The notes beneath the pieces were generated by a model, which had not been told where the DNA came from, did not search any database, and saw nothing but the letters and a program-made list of their open reading frames with translations. A stretch of 64,000 bases of DNA, taken from Anopheles merus (lineage: Eukaryota; Arthropoda; Insecta; Diptera; Culicidae). Of the stretch, positions 34,175 through 43,880 are shown piece after piece; position 1 is the first letter of the stretch; every line of letters starts with the position of its first letter. The stretch lies in assembly GCF_017562075.2 (NCBI RefSeq), contig NC_054082.1:54562681-54626680 (forward strand). The letters run 5' to 3'. The position numbers were made by a program, and so were the translations under genes.

Positions 34175-37100
34175 ATGAACCCCGCTGATGCAACGATGGA
34201 TTTACCGACGGAGGAGGAGCAGCGACGTGCATCCTTAGGCCGGTCTGGATTTTTCAACCCGGCGGTGATGCAACAACCCGGAACATCGCGGCCGCACGTT
34301 CCCTCCGTGCACGAAGTAGCGTCCCATCATCAGTTGTCTCCAAACGGACACCTCTATCCGCCATCGCAATTGGGACCCGCATCAGCGCAGCCGGTATCAG
34401 CGCCATCGCAATTTGTGCAACCGCCATCGCAAACGGGCTCAGCTGTAGTGGATAACGCCGTACTCCTGCAAACGCTAAATATGATGCAGCAACAAATGGC
34501 CCAGCAACAGCAGCTTATTAGTAAAATAATGGCCCAGCAAATAAGCCAGCCCGTAGTTACGCCAAATTTCAATCCGGAGCAAGCAACGGAAGCATTAGCA
34601 AATTCAATTATGGAATTTCGGTTCGATCCTGAAGCTGGCATCACCTTCAGAACATGGTTTTCCCGGTACGAGGAGCTGTTCAACGAGGATGCTTGTCGGC
34701 TGAGTGATGCAGCAAAAGTGCGACTGCTTTTAAGGAAGCTAGGTGCAGCCGAGCATGATCGGTATTTGTCGTTTAACCTGCCCCTACGTTCAAGTGAATT
34801 TTCATTCAAGGAAACGATCGCAAAGCTCGCTGTGCTGTTCGACGTACAGGAATCCTTGATAAGCAAAAGGTACAAGTGTTTGCAGCTTACAAGGAAACCT
34901 GAAGAGGATCTGCTTACCTACGCATGTCGTGTAAATAAATCATGCGTAGAGTTCGAGCTCAGCAAGCTCGACGAGGAGCAGCTAAAGTGCCTCTTATTCG
35001 TTTGTGGATTAAGAGAAGAACGAGACGTCGAAGTGCGAACCAGATTGTTGGCGAAAATCGAGGATCGAGAGCAGATTACGTTGCAGCAACTGTCAGAGGA
35101 TTGTAGTCGCATTGCCGCACTAAAAAGAGACAGCGCAATGATTCAAGAAAATGAACGGCAAGTACTCGCATTGCATAACAAAAATCATACAAACATATTT
35201 AACAAACATACTAAAGCTAAAAATTCGAGTTTTCAGCACCGGCAATTCCCCAAAAGAAATAATGTCCAAAGATATGATAAGCAGCGTCCTCCCGCACGGA
35301 ACACCCATCCCAGTCGACCATGCTGGCTTTGTGGCGACAGACATTGGGTGCAATATTGTGGCTATAAATCGCACAAGTGCCAAGATTGCGGACAAATAGG
35401 ACATCGGGAAGGCCACTGCAATACCGCGAACCAAAAAGGAAAATTTCGTCAGAGCCCATCGGTGGAGACACGTATCGTCACGGTAAATGCATGTGCCGTC
35501 GCGGTAAACCGTAAGTACGTTAACGTACTAATAAATGGGAAAAATGCCAGGTTACAACTCGATACGGGGTCCGATATTACGATCATAAATAGATCTCTGT
35601 GGCAAAGCTTAGGCAAACCTCCTCTAAATGCATGCGAGATACGAGCAAAAACAGTTTCAGGGGCCAGCCTTCCCTTAGACGGGGAATTCGAAGGAATTGT
35701 TACGGTTGGAGAGAAAACAAAAGCAGCTACCATCCGCGTAGCTTGCGTAAATCTCTTATTATTGGGTGCAGATATCATCGACGCATTTGATCTCGGATCG
35801 TTACCGATGAATGCATATTGTGGAGCTGTTTCGACAGCTACACCAATTGCAAAACAATTAGAAACCAAGTTTCCCAGTGTTTTTAGGGGATCAGGTTTAT
35901 GCACCAAGGCACGTATAAAAGTGCAAGTAAAAGAGAACACCCAACCAACTTTTTGTCCAAAGCGCCCAGTCGCTTATGCTATGCAAGAAGCTGTGAATAA
36001 GGAACTCGACAGATTAGAGCAACTTGGAGTTATTACACCGGTAGACTATTCGGAATGGGCGGCTCCTATAGTGGTTGTTAGAAAGGCAAATGGAACTATA
36101 AGAATATGTGGAGACTACTCCACCGGCCTAAATTCAGCATTACGGGCGCATGAATACCCTTTACCATTACCCGAAGACATTTTTGCCAAACTTGCCGGTT
36201 GCAAGTATTTTAGCACAATCGATCTATCGGATGCATTTCTTCAGGTGGAAGTAGAAGAAAAATACAGATCGTTTTTGGTAATAAATACACACCGTGGTTT
36301 GTACACATACAACCGATTACCACCAGGTATAAAGATTGCACCAGCCGCATTCCAGCAAATTATTGATACCATGCTAGCTGGATTGAATGGAGTGTGTGGT
36401 TATATGGATGATGTGATAGTAGGGGGTAAAACTGAGGTTGAACATGATGCTAATCTATACAAACTATTGCAACGGATCGAAAGCTACGGGTTTACAATAC
36501 GCGCCGAGAAATGTTCTTTTAAAACGTACCAAATTCTATACCTAGGCCACATAATTGATCATCAAGGAATTAAACCAAATCCAGAGAAGATAGCGGCAAT
36601 TCTCAACTTACCAGCACCAACCGATTTAAGTGGCGTAAGATCATTCTTAGGTGCCATTAATTACTATGGCAAGTTTGTGCCCAACATGCGCGAGTTAAGG
36701 TATCCTTTAGACATGCTCTTAAAAAAGGACGGAAGATTCGAGTGGACCTTTGAGTGTGAAAAAGCTTTTAAAAAGTTTAAAGAAATTTTATCATCAAATT
36801 TGCTTCTCACACATTACGATCCCCGAGCCAAAATTGTTGTTTCTGCAGACGCCTCTTCTATAGGGGTCGGAGCAACCATTAGCCATGTTTTCTCTGATGG
36901 ATCCGTTAAAGTAATACAGCACGCATCTAGAGCGCTAACCAAAGCAGAAACAGGCTACAGCCAAATCGATAGAGAGGGATTGGCCATAGTATACGCTGTA
37001 ACCAAATTTCATAAAATGCTGTTTGGGAGACACTTTATTTTACAAACAGACCATAGACCACTGCTTAGAATATTTGGTTCAAAAAAAGGGATTCCGATCT

Positions 37101-38473
37101 ATACAGCAAATCGTCTTCAAAGATTCGCGCTGACGCTACAGCTTTATGATTTTGAAATGGAATACATACAATCAGACAAGTTTGGAAATGCGGATGTCCT
37201 GTCTCGTCTTATACAAAATCATGCAAAGCCAGAGCCAGAATATGTGATCGCGAGCCTAAGCCTAGAAGAAGACTTGGAGGCAGTAGTTATCAACGCGATT
37301 AGTTCATTCCCCCTCACGTTCAGAGACGTTGAGATAAAAACCCAGAGCGATCCCGTACTACGACAGGTTTACACAAATATCAAAAAAGGCTGGCCAACAA
37401 ACGTATCGTATGGATCAGAGATTGCACGTTACCATGATAGAAGAGAGTCCTTGTCGGCAGTAAACAACTGTATCTTATTTGGAGAGAGGGTAGTGATCCC
37501 CAAACTGCTACAAAAACAATGTTTGAGTCAGATCCATCATGGTCATCCGGGGATTCAAAGGATGAAGGCCTTAGCTAGAAGCTACATTTACTGGCCATCT
37601 ATGGATCGTGATATTACTGAATGGGTTAATTCGTGTCATGCCTGCCAGGCAGCCGCCAAATCACCTCCAAGCACCGATAAAACCAGCTGGCCAAAATCTT
37701 CAGCTCCTTGGCAACGCCTTCATATCGATTATGCTGGTCCATTAAAGGGAGAGTGGTATCTTATATTATTGGATTCTTTTTCAAAATGGCCTGAAATAGT
37801 TCAAACTAGCAACACGTCATCAGCGTCTACAATTGCTATTCTTCGTAGTATTTTCGCACGTTTTGGTATGCCGATGACGCTAGTGTCTGATAATGGGACA
37901 CAATTCTCCAGTATTGAATTTGAACGATTTTGTAAGAAAAGCGGTATTATACACGTTAGAACGGCGCCTTACCCACCACAGATAAGCCCTACTGTAGAAG
38001 AAAGAGAATTTTGCCCTAATCAAAACGTTTATGCTAAACATTATTCCCAGAATGGATGGAGATGGATAACCGGTACGGTTCTGAAGCGACAAGGTAGAGT
38101 CATGTACCTGGTCAGGGCGGCCGATGGAAAGATCATTCGACGGCATATTCATCAGCTACGTCGGCGGACGCAAGAAGAATCTTCAACAGTAGTTCAGCCT
38201 TGCTTACCTCTAGATGTTTTGCTTGAAGCTTGGAATTTGGATCGCGTACTAAATCCACCTGCACCTGCACCGTCACCACCAGAAGACTTACCGTTATCTT
38301 CAAGCATCAGCGACCACCAAACGGTACCGGTGTTTCCTCCTGCTGCATCCACACAAACATTTGGAAAAACAACAACTGCACGTCCCAGAAGGCTGTATCA
38401 GGTACAGGAACCACGACGCTCTTCTCGAAATAGAAGATTGCCCAGTCGGTTCGATGTGTACCGTACATTTTAA
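34175..38473 (+). CDS. Gag-Pol polyprotein, copy 1, integrase internally deleted
   Basis: Single 1432-residue ORF of a Ty3/gypsy element. It starts at the ATG at 34175 after a basic leader; the frame is open further upstream but lacks ATG. Order: Gln-rich gag; two zinc knuckles near residue 382 (CWLCGDRHWVQYC) and just after (CQDCGQIGHREGHC); aspartic protease DTGSD near 460; reverse transcriptase about 610-780 with YMDD near 741; RNase H about 885-990 (first Asp in VSADASS, DHRPL); integrase zinc domain with HH near 1118 and CHAC; core Asp in HIDYAGP (about 1181) and SDNGTQF (about 1237). After APYPPQ the usual SNGxAE block and the following helix region are missing; sequence passes to a C-terminal domain (GWRWITGTV). 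A Glu occurs at DX35E spacing but apparently from downstream linker. Integration competence is doubtful. Confidence 0.93.
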   Translation: MNPADATMDLPTEEEQRRASLGRSGFFNPAVMQQPGTSRPHVPSVHEVASHHQLSPNGHLYPPSQLGPASAQPVSAPSQFVQPPSQTGSAVVDNAVLLQTLNMMQQQMAQQQQLISKIMAQQISQPVVTPNFNPEQATEALANSIMEFRFDPEAGITFRTWFSRYEELFNEDACRLSDAAKVRLLLRKLGAAEHDRYLSFNLPLRSSEFSFKETIAKLAVLFDVQESLISKRYKCLQLTRKPEEDLLTYACRVNKSCVEFELSKLDEEQLKCLLFVCGLREERDVEVRTRLLAKIEDREQITLQQLSEDCSRIAALKRDSAMIQENERQVLALHNKNHTNIFNKHTKAKNSSFQHRQFPKRNNVQRYDKQRPPARNTHPSRPCWLCGDRHWVQYCGYKSHKCQDCGQIGHREGHCNTANQKGKFRQSPSVETRIVTVNACAVAVNRKYVNVLINGKNARLQLDTGSDITIINRSLWQSLGKPPLNACEIRAKTVSGASLPLDGEFEGIVTVGEKTKAATIRVACVNLLLLGADIIDAFDLGSLPMNAYCGAVSTATPIAKQLETKFPSVFRGSGLCTKARIKVQVKENTQPTFCPKRPVAYAMQEAVNKELDRLEQLGVITPVDYSEWAAPIVVVRKANGTIRICGDYSTGLNSALRAHEYPLPLPEDIFAKLAGCKYFSTIDLSDAFLQVEVEEKYRSFLVINTHRGLYTYNRLPPGIKIAPAAFQQIIDTMLAGLNGVCGYMDDVIVGGKTEVEHDANLYKLLQRIESYGFTIRAEKCSFKTYQILYLGHIIDHQGIKPNPEKIAAILNLPAPTDLSGVRSFLGAINYYGKFVPNMRELRYPLDMLLKKDGRFEWTFECEKAFKKFKEILSSNLLLTHYDPRAKIVVSADASSIGVGATISHVFSDGSVKVIQHASRALTKAETGYSQIDREGLAIVYAVTKFHKMLFGRHFILQTDHRPLLRIFGSKKGIPIYTANRLQRFALTLQLYDFEMEYIQSDKFGNADVLSRLIQNHAKPEPEYVIASLSLEEDLEAVVINAISSFPLTFRDVEIKTQSDPVLRQVYTNIKKGWPTNVSYGSEIARYHDRRESLSAVNNCILFGERVVIPKLLQKQCLSQIHHGHPGIQRMKALARSYIYWPSMDRDITEWVNSCHACQAAAKSPPSTDKTSWPKSSAPWQRLHIDYAGPLKGEWYLILLDSFSKWPEIVQTSNTSSASTIAILRSIFARFGMPMTLVSDNGTQFSSIEFERFCKKSGIIHVRTAPYPPQISPTVEEREFCPNQNVYAKHYSQNGWRWITGTVLKRQGRVMYLVRAADGKIIRRHIHQLRRRTQEESSTVVQPCLPLDVLLEAWNLDRVLNPPAPAPSPPEDLPLSSSISDHQTVPVFPPAASTQTFGKTTTARPRRLYQVQEPRRSSRNRRLPSRFDVYRTF

Positions 38474-38483
38474 GAGAGGGAGA
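38472..38483 (+). promoter_or_regulatory. Polypurine tract of gypsy copy 1
   Basis: AAGAGAGGGAGA directly abuts LTR 2, as expected for the plus-strand primer of reverse transcription. It overlaps the stop codon of the ORF. Confidence 0.75.
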
Positions 38484-38741
38484 TGTTATGGAGGCGTTTA
38501 GGGCGAAACGCGATAAGTGAGCCAACCTGCGCAAACAGTTCGGCTCCGACTGGCTGGTCACTCAGCGAGCCGAGAGGCCACTCAGCACGATCGGAAGGAC
38601 GATCGTGCTCTCTTGGATTAAGGCGGTCGAGCGGGACGGTCACACCAAAAAGGGCATTTAGGATTAATAAATTATATTATTGTATTGTATCGTTTTAAAT
38701 AAGTACAATATCGTTTTAGCAAGCCCCGCAATATCACAAAA
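38484..38741 (+). repeat. LTR 2 (shared central)
   Basis: A 258-bp copy that serves as 3' LTR of copy 1 and 5' LTR of copy 2. It is followed by the same primer-binding site (38743 onward). No target duplication lies beside it. Confidence 0.95.
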
Positions 38742-38782
38742 GTGGCGACGAGAAAAGTTAATGTGATCGTTTCGTGTTGTTA

Positions 38783-39028
38783 CAGGGTTTCCCACGATTT
38801 ATTGGTTGGATCCCATCAATTTTTAGTGAGTTCCCATATTTTTTTTGGTGCGTTCCCACGATTTTTTTGCCGTTTCCCAGAAATTTTTGTTCCCATTGTA
38901 TTGATATCGAAGCGGAAAATACCAATTTATTATGGGAACGAACCAAAAATCTATGGGATACGACCAAAATATCGTGGGAACGCACCAAAAAATCATGGGA
39001 TCTGACCAATAAATCGTGGGAAACCCTG
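38783..39028. mobile_element. Foldback MITE in the leader of gypsy copy 2
   Basis: A 246-bp insertion absent from copy 1, flanked by TA (38781-38782 and 39029-39030) where copy 1 has a single TA. Termini are perfect inverted repeats for 24 bases (CAGGGTTTCCCACGATTTAT and on). The inverted arms continue imperfectly almost to the centre. Each arm is about five degenerate 21-bp units starting TCCCA and ending near GGTNCGT. No ORF. TA duplication and CAG termini fit a Tc1/mariner-type transposase in trans; that is inferred. Confidence 0.92.
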
Positions 39029-39131
39029 TAAGTGCTGACCAATTTTTAATTCGTTTTGTTCGTTTTCTTCCGTGTCCCGCTCACACACATACACCCACAC
39101 AATTGCGCCACCACGTCCCAAGAAGCGCAAG

Positions 39132-42100
39132 ATGAACCCCGCTGATGCAACGATGGATTTACCGACGGAGGAGGAGCAGCGACGTGCATCCTTAGGCCGG
39201 TCTGGATTTTTCAACCCGGCGGTGATGCAACAACCCGGAACATCGCGGCCGCACGTTCCCTCCGTGCACGAAGTAGCGTCCCATCATCAGTTGTCTCCAA
39301 ACGGACACCTCTATCCGCCATCGCAATTGGGACCCGCATCAGCGCAGCCGGTATCAGCGCCATCGCAATTTGTGCAACCGCCATCGCAAACGGGCTCAGC
39401 TGTAGTGGATAACGCCGTACTCCTGCAAACGCTAAATATGATGCAGCAACAAATGGCCCAGCAACAGCAGCTTATTAGTAAAATAATGGCCCAGCAAATA
39501 AGCCAGCCCGTAGTTACGCCAAATTTCAATCCGGAGCAAGCAACGGAAGCATTAGCAAATTCAATTATGGAATTTCGGTTCGATCCTGAAGCTGGCATCA
39601 CCTTCAGAACATGGTTTTCCCGGTACGAGGAGCTGTTCAACGAGGATGCTTGTCGGCTGAGTGATGCAGCAAAAGTGCGACTGCTTTTAAGGAAGCTAGG
39701 TGCAGCCGAGCATGATCGGTATTTGTCGTTTAACCTGCCCCTACGTTCAAGTGAATTTTCATTCAAGGAAACGATCGCAAAGCTCGCTGTGCTGTTCGAC
39801 GTACAGGAATCCTTGATAAGCAAAAGGTACAAGTGTTTGCAGCTAACAAGGAAACCTGAAGAGGATCTGCTTACCTACGCATGTCGTGTAAATAAATCAT
39901 GCGTAGAGTTCGAGCTCAGCAAGCTCGACGAGGAGCAGCTAAAGTGCCTCTTATTCGTTTGTGGATTAAGAGAAGAACGAGACGTCGAAGTGCGAACCAG
40001 ATTGTTGGCGAAAATCGAGGATCGAGAGCAGATTACGTTGCAGCAACTGTCAGAGGATTGTAGTCGCATTGCCGCACTAAAAAGAGACAGCGCAATGATT
40101 CAAGAAAATGAACGGCAAGTACTCGCATTGCATAACAAAAATCATACAAACATATTTAACAAACATACTAAAGCTAAAAATTCGAGTTTTCAGCACCGGC
40201 AATTCCCCAAAAGAAATAATGTCCAAAGATATGATAAGCAGCGTCCTCCCGCACGGAACACCCATCCCAGTCGACCATGCTGGCTTTGTGGCGACAGACA
40301 TTGGGTGCAATATTGTGGCTATAAATCGCACAAGTGCCAAGATTGCGGACAAATAGGACATCGGGAAGGCCACTGCAATACCGCGAACCAAAAAGGAAAA
40401 TTTCGTCAGAGCCCATCGGTGGAGACACGTATCGTCACGGTAAATGCATGTGCCGTCGCGGTAAACCGTAAGTACGTTAACGTACTAATAAACGGGAAAA
40501 ATGCCAGGTTACAACTCGATACGGGGTCCGATATTACGATCATAAATAGATCTCTGTGGCAAAGCTTAGGCAAACCTCCTCTAAATGCATGCGAGATACG
40601 AGCAAAAACAGTTTCAGGGGCCAGCCTTCCCTTAGACGGGGAATTCGAAGGAATTGTTACGGTTGGAGAGAAAACAAAAGCAGCTACCATCCGCGTAGCT
40701 TGCGTAAATCTCTTATTATTGGGTGCAGATATCATCGACGCATTTGATCTCGGATCGTTACCGATGAATGCATATTGTGGAGCTGTTTCGACAGCTACAC
40801 CAATTGCAAAACAATTAGAAACCAAGTTTCCCAGTGTTTTTAGGGGATCAGGTTTATGCACCAAGGCACGTATAAAAGTGCAAGTAAAAGAGAACACCCA
40901 ACCAACTTTTTGTCCAAAGCGCCCAGTCGCTTATGCTATGCAAGAAGCTGTGAATAAGGAACTCGACAGATTAGAGCAACTTGGAGTTATTACACCGGTA
41001 GACTATTCGGAATGGGCGGCTCCTATAGTGGTTGTTAGAAAGGCAAATGGAACTATAAGAATATGTGGAGACTACTCCACCGGCCTAAATTCAGCATTAC
41101 GGGCGCATGAATACCCTTTACCATTACCCGAAGACATTTTTGCCAAACTTGCCGGTTGCAAGTATTTTAGCACAATCGATCTATCGGATGCATTTCTTCA
41201 GGTGGAAGTAGAAGAAAAATACAGATCGTTTTTGGTAATAAATACACACCGTGGTTTGTACACATACAACCGATTACCACCAGGTATAAAGATTGCACCA
41301 GCCGCATTCCAGCAAATTATTGATACCATGCTAGCTGGATTGAATGGAGTGTGTGGTTATATGGATGATGTGATAGTAGGGGGTAAAACTGAGGTTGAAC
41401 ATGATGCTAATCTATACAAACTATTGCAACGGATCGAAAGCTACGGGTTTACAATACGCGCCGAGAAATGTTCTTTTAAAACGTACCAAATTCTATACAT
41501 AGGCCACATAATTGATCATCAAGGAATTAAACCAAATCCAGAGAAGATAGCGGCAATTCTCAACTTACCAGCACCAACCGATTTAAGTGGCGTAAGATCA
41601 TTCTTAGGTGCCATTAATTACTATGGCAAGTTTGTGCCCAACATGCGCGAGTTAAGGTATCCTTTAGACATGCTCTTAAAAAAGGACGGAAGATTCGAGT
41701 GGACCTTTGAGTGTGAAAAAGCTTTTAAAAAGTTTAAAGAAATTTTATCATCAAATTTGCTTCTCACACATTACGATCCCCGAGCCAAAATTGTTGTTTC
41801 TGCAGACGCCTCTTCTATAGGGGTCGGAGCAACCATTAGCCATGTTTTCTCTGATGGATCCGTTAAAGTAATACAGCACGCATCTAGAGCGCTAACCAAA
41901 GCAGAAACAGGCTACAGCCAAATCGATAGAGAGGGATTGGCCATAGTATACGCTGTAACCAAATTTCATAAAATGCTGTTTGGGAGACACTTTATTTTAC
42001 AAACAGACCATAGACCACTGCTTAGAATATTTGGTTCAAAAAAAGGGATTCCGATCTATACAGCAAATCGTCTTCAAAGATTCGCGCTGACGCTACAGCT

Positions 42101-43430
42101 TTATGATTTTGAAATGGAATACATACAATCAGACAAGTTTGGAAATGCGGATGTCCTGTCTCGTCTTATACAAAATCATGCAAAGCCAGAGCCAGAATAT
42201 GTGATCGCGAGCCTAAGCCTAGAAGAAGACTTGGAGGCAGTAGTTATCAACGCGATTAGTTCATTCCCCCTCACGTTCAGAGACGTTGAGATAAAAACCC
42301 AGAGCGATCCCGTACTACGACAGGTTTACACAAATATCAAAAAAGGCTGGCCAACAAACGTATCGTATGGATCAGAGATTGCACGTTACCATGATAGAAG
42401 AGAGTCCTTGTCGGCAGTAAACAACTGTATCTTATTTGGAGAGAGGGTAGTGATCCCCAAACTGCTACAAAAACAATGTTTGAGTCAGATCCATCATGGT
42501 CATCCGGGGATTCAAAGGATGAAGGCCTTAGCTAGAAGCTACATTTACTGGCCATCTATGGATCGTGATATTACTGAATGGGTTAATTCGTGTCATGCCT
42601 GCCAGGCAGCCGCCAAATCACCTCCAAGCACCGATAAAACCAGCTGGCCAAAATCTTCAGCTCCTTGGCAACGCCTTCATATCGATTATGCTGGTCCATT
42701 AAAGGGAGAGTGGTATCTTATATTATTGGATTCTTTTTCAAAATGGCCTGAAATAGTTCAAACTAGCAACACGTCATCAGCGTCTACAATTGCTATTCTT
42801 CGTAGTATTTTCGCACGTTTTGGTATGCCGATGACGCTAGTGTCTGATAATGGGACACAATTCTCCAGTATTGAATTTGAACGATTTTGTAAGAAAAGCG
42901 GTATTATACACGTTAGAACGGCGCCTTACCCACCACAGATAAGCCCTACTGTAGAAGAAAGAGAATTTTGCCCTAATCAAAACGTTTATGCTAAACATTA
43001 TTCCCAGAATGGATGGAGATGGATAACCGGTACGGTTCTGAAGCGACAAGGTAGAGTCATGTACCTGGTCAGGGCGGCCGATGGAAAGATCATTCGACGG
43101 CATATTCATCAGCTACGTCGGCGGACGCAAGAAGAATCTTCAACAGTAGTTCAGCCTTGCTTACCTCTAGATGTTTTGCTTGAAGCTTGGAATTTGGATC
43201 GCGTACTAAATCCACCTGCACCTGCACCGTCACCACCAGAAGACTTACCGTTATCTTCAAGCATCAGCGACCACCAAACGGTACCGGTGTTTCCTCCTGC
43301 TGCATCCACACAAACATTTGGAAAAACAACAACTGCACGTCCCAGAAGGCTGTATCAGGTACAGGAACCACGACGCTCTTCTCGAAATAGAAGATTGCCC
43401 AGTCGGTTCGATGTGTACCGTACATTTTAA
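39132..43430 (+). CDS. Gag-Pol polyprotein, copy 2, integrase internally deleted
   Basis: Second 1432-residue gag-pol ORF, starting at the ATG at 39132. It has the same domain order as the first copy: zinc knuckles, protease, reverse transcriptase with YMDD, RNase H, integrase. I find one amino-acid difference, Leu to Ile after the reverse transcriptase catalytic region (CTAGGC versus ATAGGC context, near 41500). There are silent changes near 39845 and 40492. The same integrase deletion is present, so it predates the duplication or amplification. Its transcript leader would contain the foldback MITE, which could impede translation, packaging or reverse transcription. Confidence 0.93.
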   Translation: MNPADATMDLPTEEEQRRASLGRSGFFNPAVMQQPGTSRPHVPSVHEVASHHQLSPNGHLYPPSQLGPASAQPVSAPSQFVQPPSQTGSAVVDNAVLLQTLNMMQQQMAQQQQLISKIMAQQISQPVVTPNFNPEQATEALANSIMEFRFDPEAGITFRTWFSRYEELFNEDACRLSDAAKVRLLLRKLGAAEHDRYLSFNLPLRSSEFSFKETIAKLAVLFDVQESLISKRYKCLQLTRKPEEDLLTYACRVNKSCVEFELSKLDEEQLKCLLFVCGLREERDVEVRTRLLAKIEDREQITLQQLSEDCSRIAALKRDSAMIQENERQVLALHNKNHTNIFNKHTKAKNSSFQHRQFPKRNNVQRYDKQRPPARNTHPSRPCWLCGDRHWVQYCGYKSHKCQDCGQIGHREGHCNTANQKGKFRQSPSVETRIVTVNACAVAVNRKYVNVLINGKNARLQLDTGSDITIINRSLWQSLGKPPLNACEIRAKTVSGASLPLDGEFEGIVTVGEKTKAATIRVACVNLLLLGADIIDAFDLGSLPMNAYCGAVSTATPIAKQLETKFPSVFRGSGLCTKARIKVQVKENTQPTFCPKRPVAYAMQEAVNKELDRLEQLGVITPVDYSEWAAPIVVVRKANGTIRICGDYSTGLNSALRAHEYPLPLPEDIFAKLAGCKYFSTIDLSDAFLQVEVEEKYRSFLVINTHRGLYTYNRLPPGIKIAPAAFQQIIDTMLAGLNGVCGYMDDVIVGGKTEVEHDANLYKLLQRIESYGFTIRAEKCSFKTYQILYIGHIIDHQGIKPNPEKIAAILNLPAPTDLSGVRSFLGAINYYGKFVPNMRELRYPLDMLLKKDGRFEWTFECEKAFKKFKEILSSNLLLTHYDPRAKIVVSADASSIGVGATISHVFSDGSVKVIQHASRALTKAETGYSQIDREGLAIVYAVTKFHKMLFGRHFILQTDHRPLLRIFGSKKGIPIYTANRLQRFALTLQLYDFEMEYIQSDKFGNADVLSRLIQNHAKPEPEYVIASLSLEEDLEAVVINAISSFPLTFRDVEIKTQSDPVLRQVYTNIKKGWPTNVSYGSEIARYHDRRESLSAVNNCILFGERVVIPKLLQKQCLSQIHHGHPGIQRMKALARSYIYWPSMDRDITEWVNSCHACQAAAKSPPSTDKTSWPKSSAPWQRLHIDYAGPLKGEWYLILLDSFSKWPEIVQTSNTSSASTIAILRSIFARFGMPMTLVSDNGTQFSSIEFERFCKKSGIIHVRTAPYPPQISPTVEEREFCPNQNVYAKHYSQNGWRWITGTVLKRQGRVMYLVRAADGKIIRRHIHQLRRRTQEESSTVVQPCLPLDVLLEAWNLDRVLNPPAPAPSPPEDLPLSSSISDHQTVPVFPPAASTQTFGKTTTARPRRLYQVQEPRRSSRNRRLPSRFDVYRTF

Positions 43431-43440
43431 GAGAGGGAGA
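43429..43440 (+). promoter_or_regulatory. Polypurine tract of gypsy copy 2
   Basis: The same AAGAGAGGGAGA purine run, abutting LTR 3. Confidence 0.75.
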
Positions 43441-43698
43441 TGTTATGGAGGCGTTTAGGGCGAAACGCGATAAGTGAGCCAACCTGCGCAAACAGTTCGG
43501 CTCCGACTGGCTGGTCACTCAGCGAGCCGAGAGGCCACTCAGCACGATCGGAAGGACGATCGTGCTCTCTTGGATTAAGGCGGTCGAGCGGGACGGTCAC
43601 ACCAAAAAGGGCATTTAGGATTAATAAATTATATTATTGTATTGTATCGTTTTAAATAAGTACAATATCGTTTTAGCAAGCCCCGCAATATCACAAAA
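43441..43698 (+). repeat. LTR 3 (3')
   Basis: A 258-bp terminal repeat followed by TTAAC (43699-43703), matching the base-for-base duplication left of LTR 1. Confidence 0.95.
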
Positions 43699-43724
43699 TT
43701 AACAAAAAGAGGAGGTATTGATAC

Positions 43725-43880
43725 CAGTGGCAGATCTAACGGTAGGCGGACCAGGCGGTCGCCTGGTGCCTCATCGATTTAGGGCCCCGTAGATCACTAG
43801 TCTGTAGTGTGCAGTATGTATTAGCAGTGAACAGAGGACCAGCGACAAGGGCCCCCCGGAAGGAGGGACGTTGGGGCCCC
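43725..43880. repeat. Diverged dispersed repeat, copy A
   Basis: It starts CAGTGGCAGATCTAACGGT and ends around GGACGTTGGGGCCCC. A related, shorter stretch in the same orientation lies at 44476-44586. The CAGTG start is hAT-like, but I could not find a matching inverted end, so no class is assigned. Confidence 0.5.

Larger units (their letters stand above)
33775..43698 (+). mobile_element. Tandem Ty3/gypsy (Mag-like) array: three LTRs, two internal regions
   Basis: The structure is LTR-gagpol-LTR-gagpol-LTR with the middle LTR shared. The 5-bp TTAAC occurs only at the outer edges (33770-33774 and 43699-43703), so the array occupies a single insertion site. The three 258-bp LTRs look identical by eye. 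The two ORFs differ at only three positions that I could find. Each LTR carries an AATAAA (33957-33962 in the first). A primer-binding-site-like TGGCGACGAGAAAAG follows the first and second LTRs at +2. The purine tract AAGAGAGGGAGA directly precedes the second and third LTRs. The second copy also has a 246-bp MITE in its leader. Such arrays usually arise by unequal recombination between LTRs or by tandem integration. Confidence 0.95.

Noticed and set aside
33775..43698. Two independent gypsy insertions side by side
   Set aside because: Independent insertions would have four LTRs and two target duplications. There are three LTRs and a single outer TTAAC pair.
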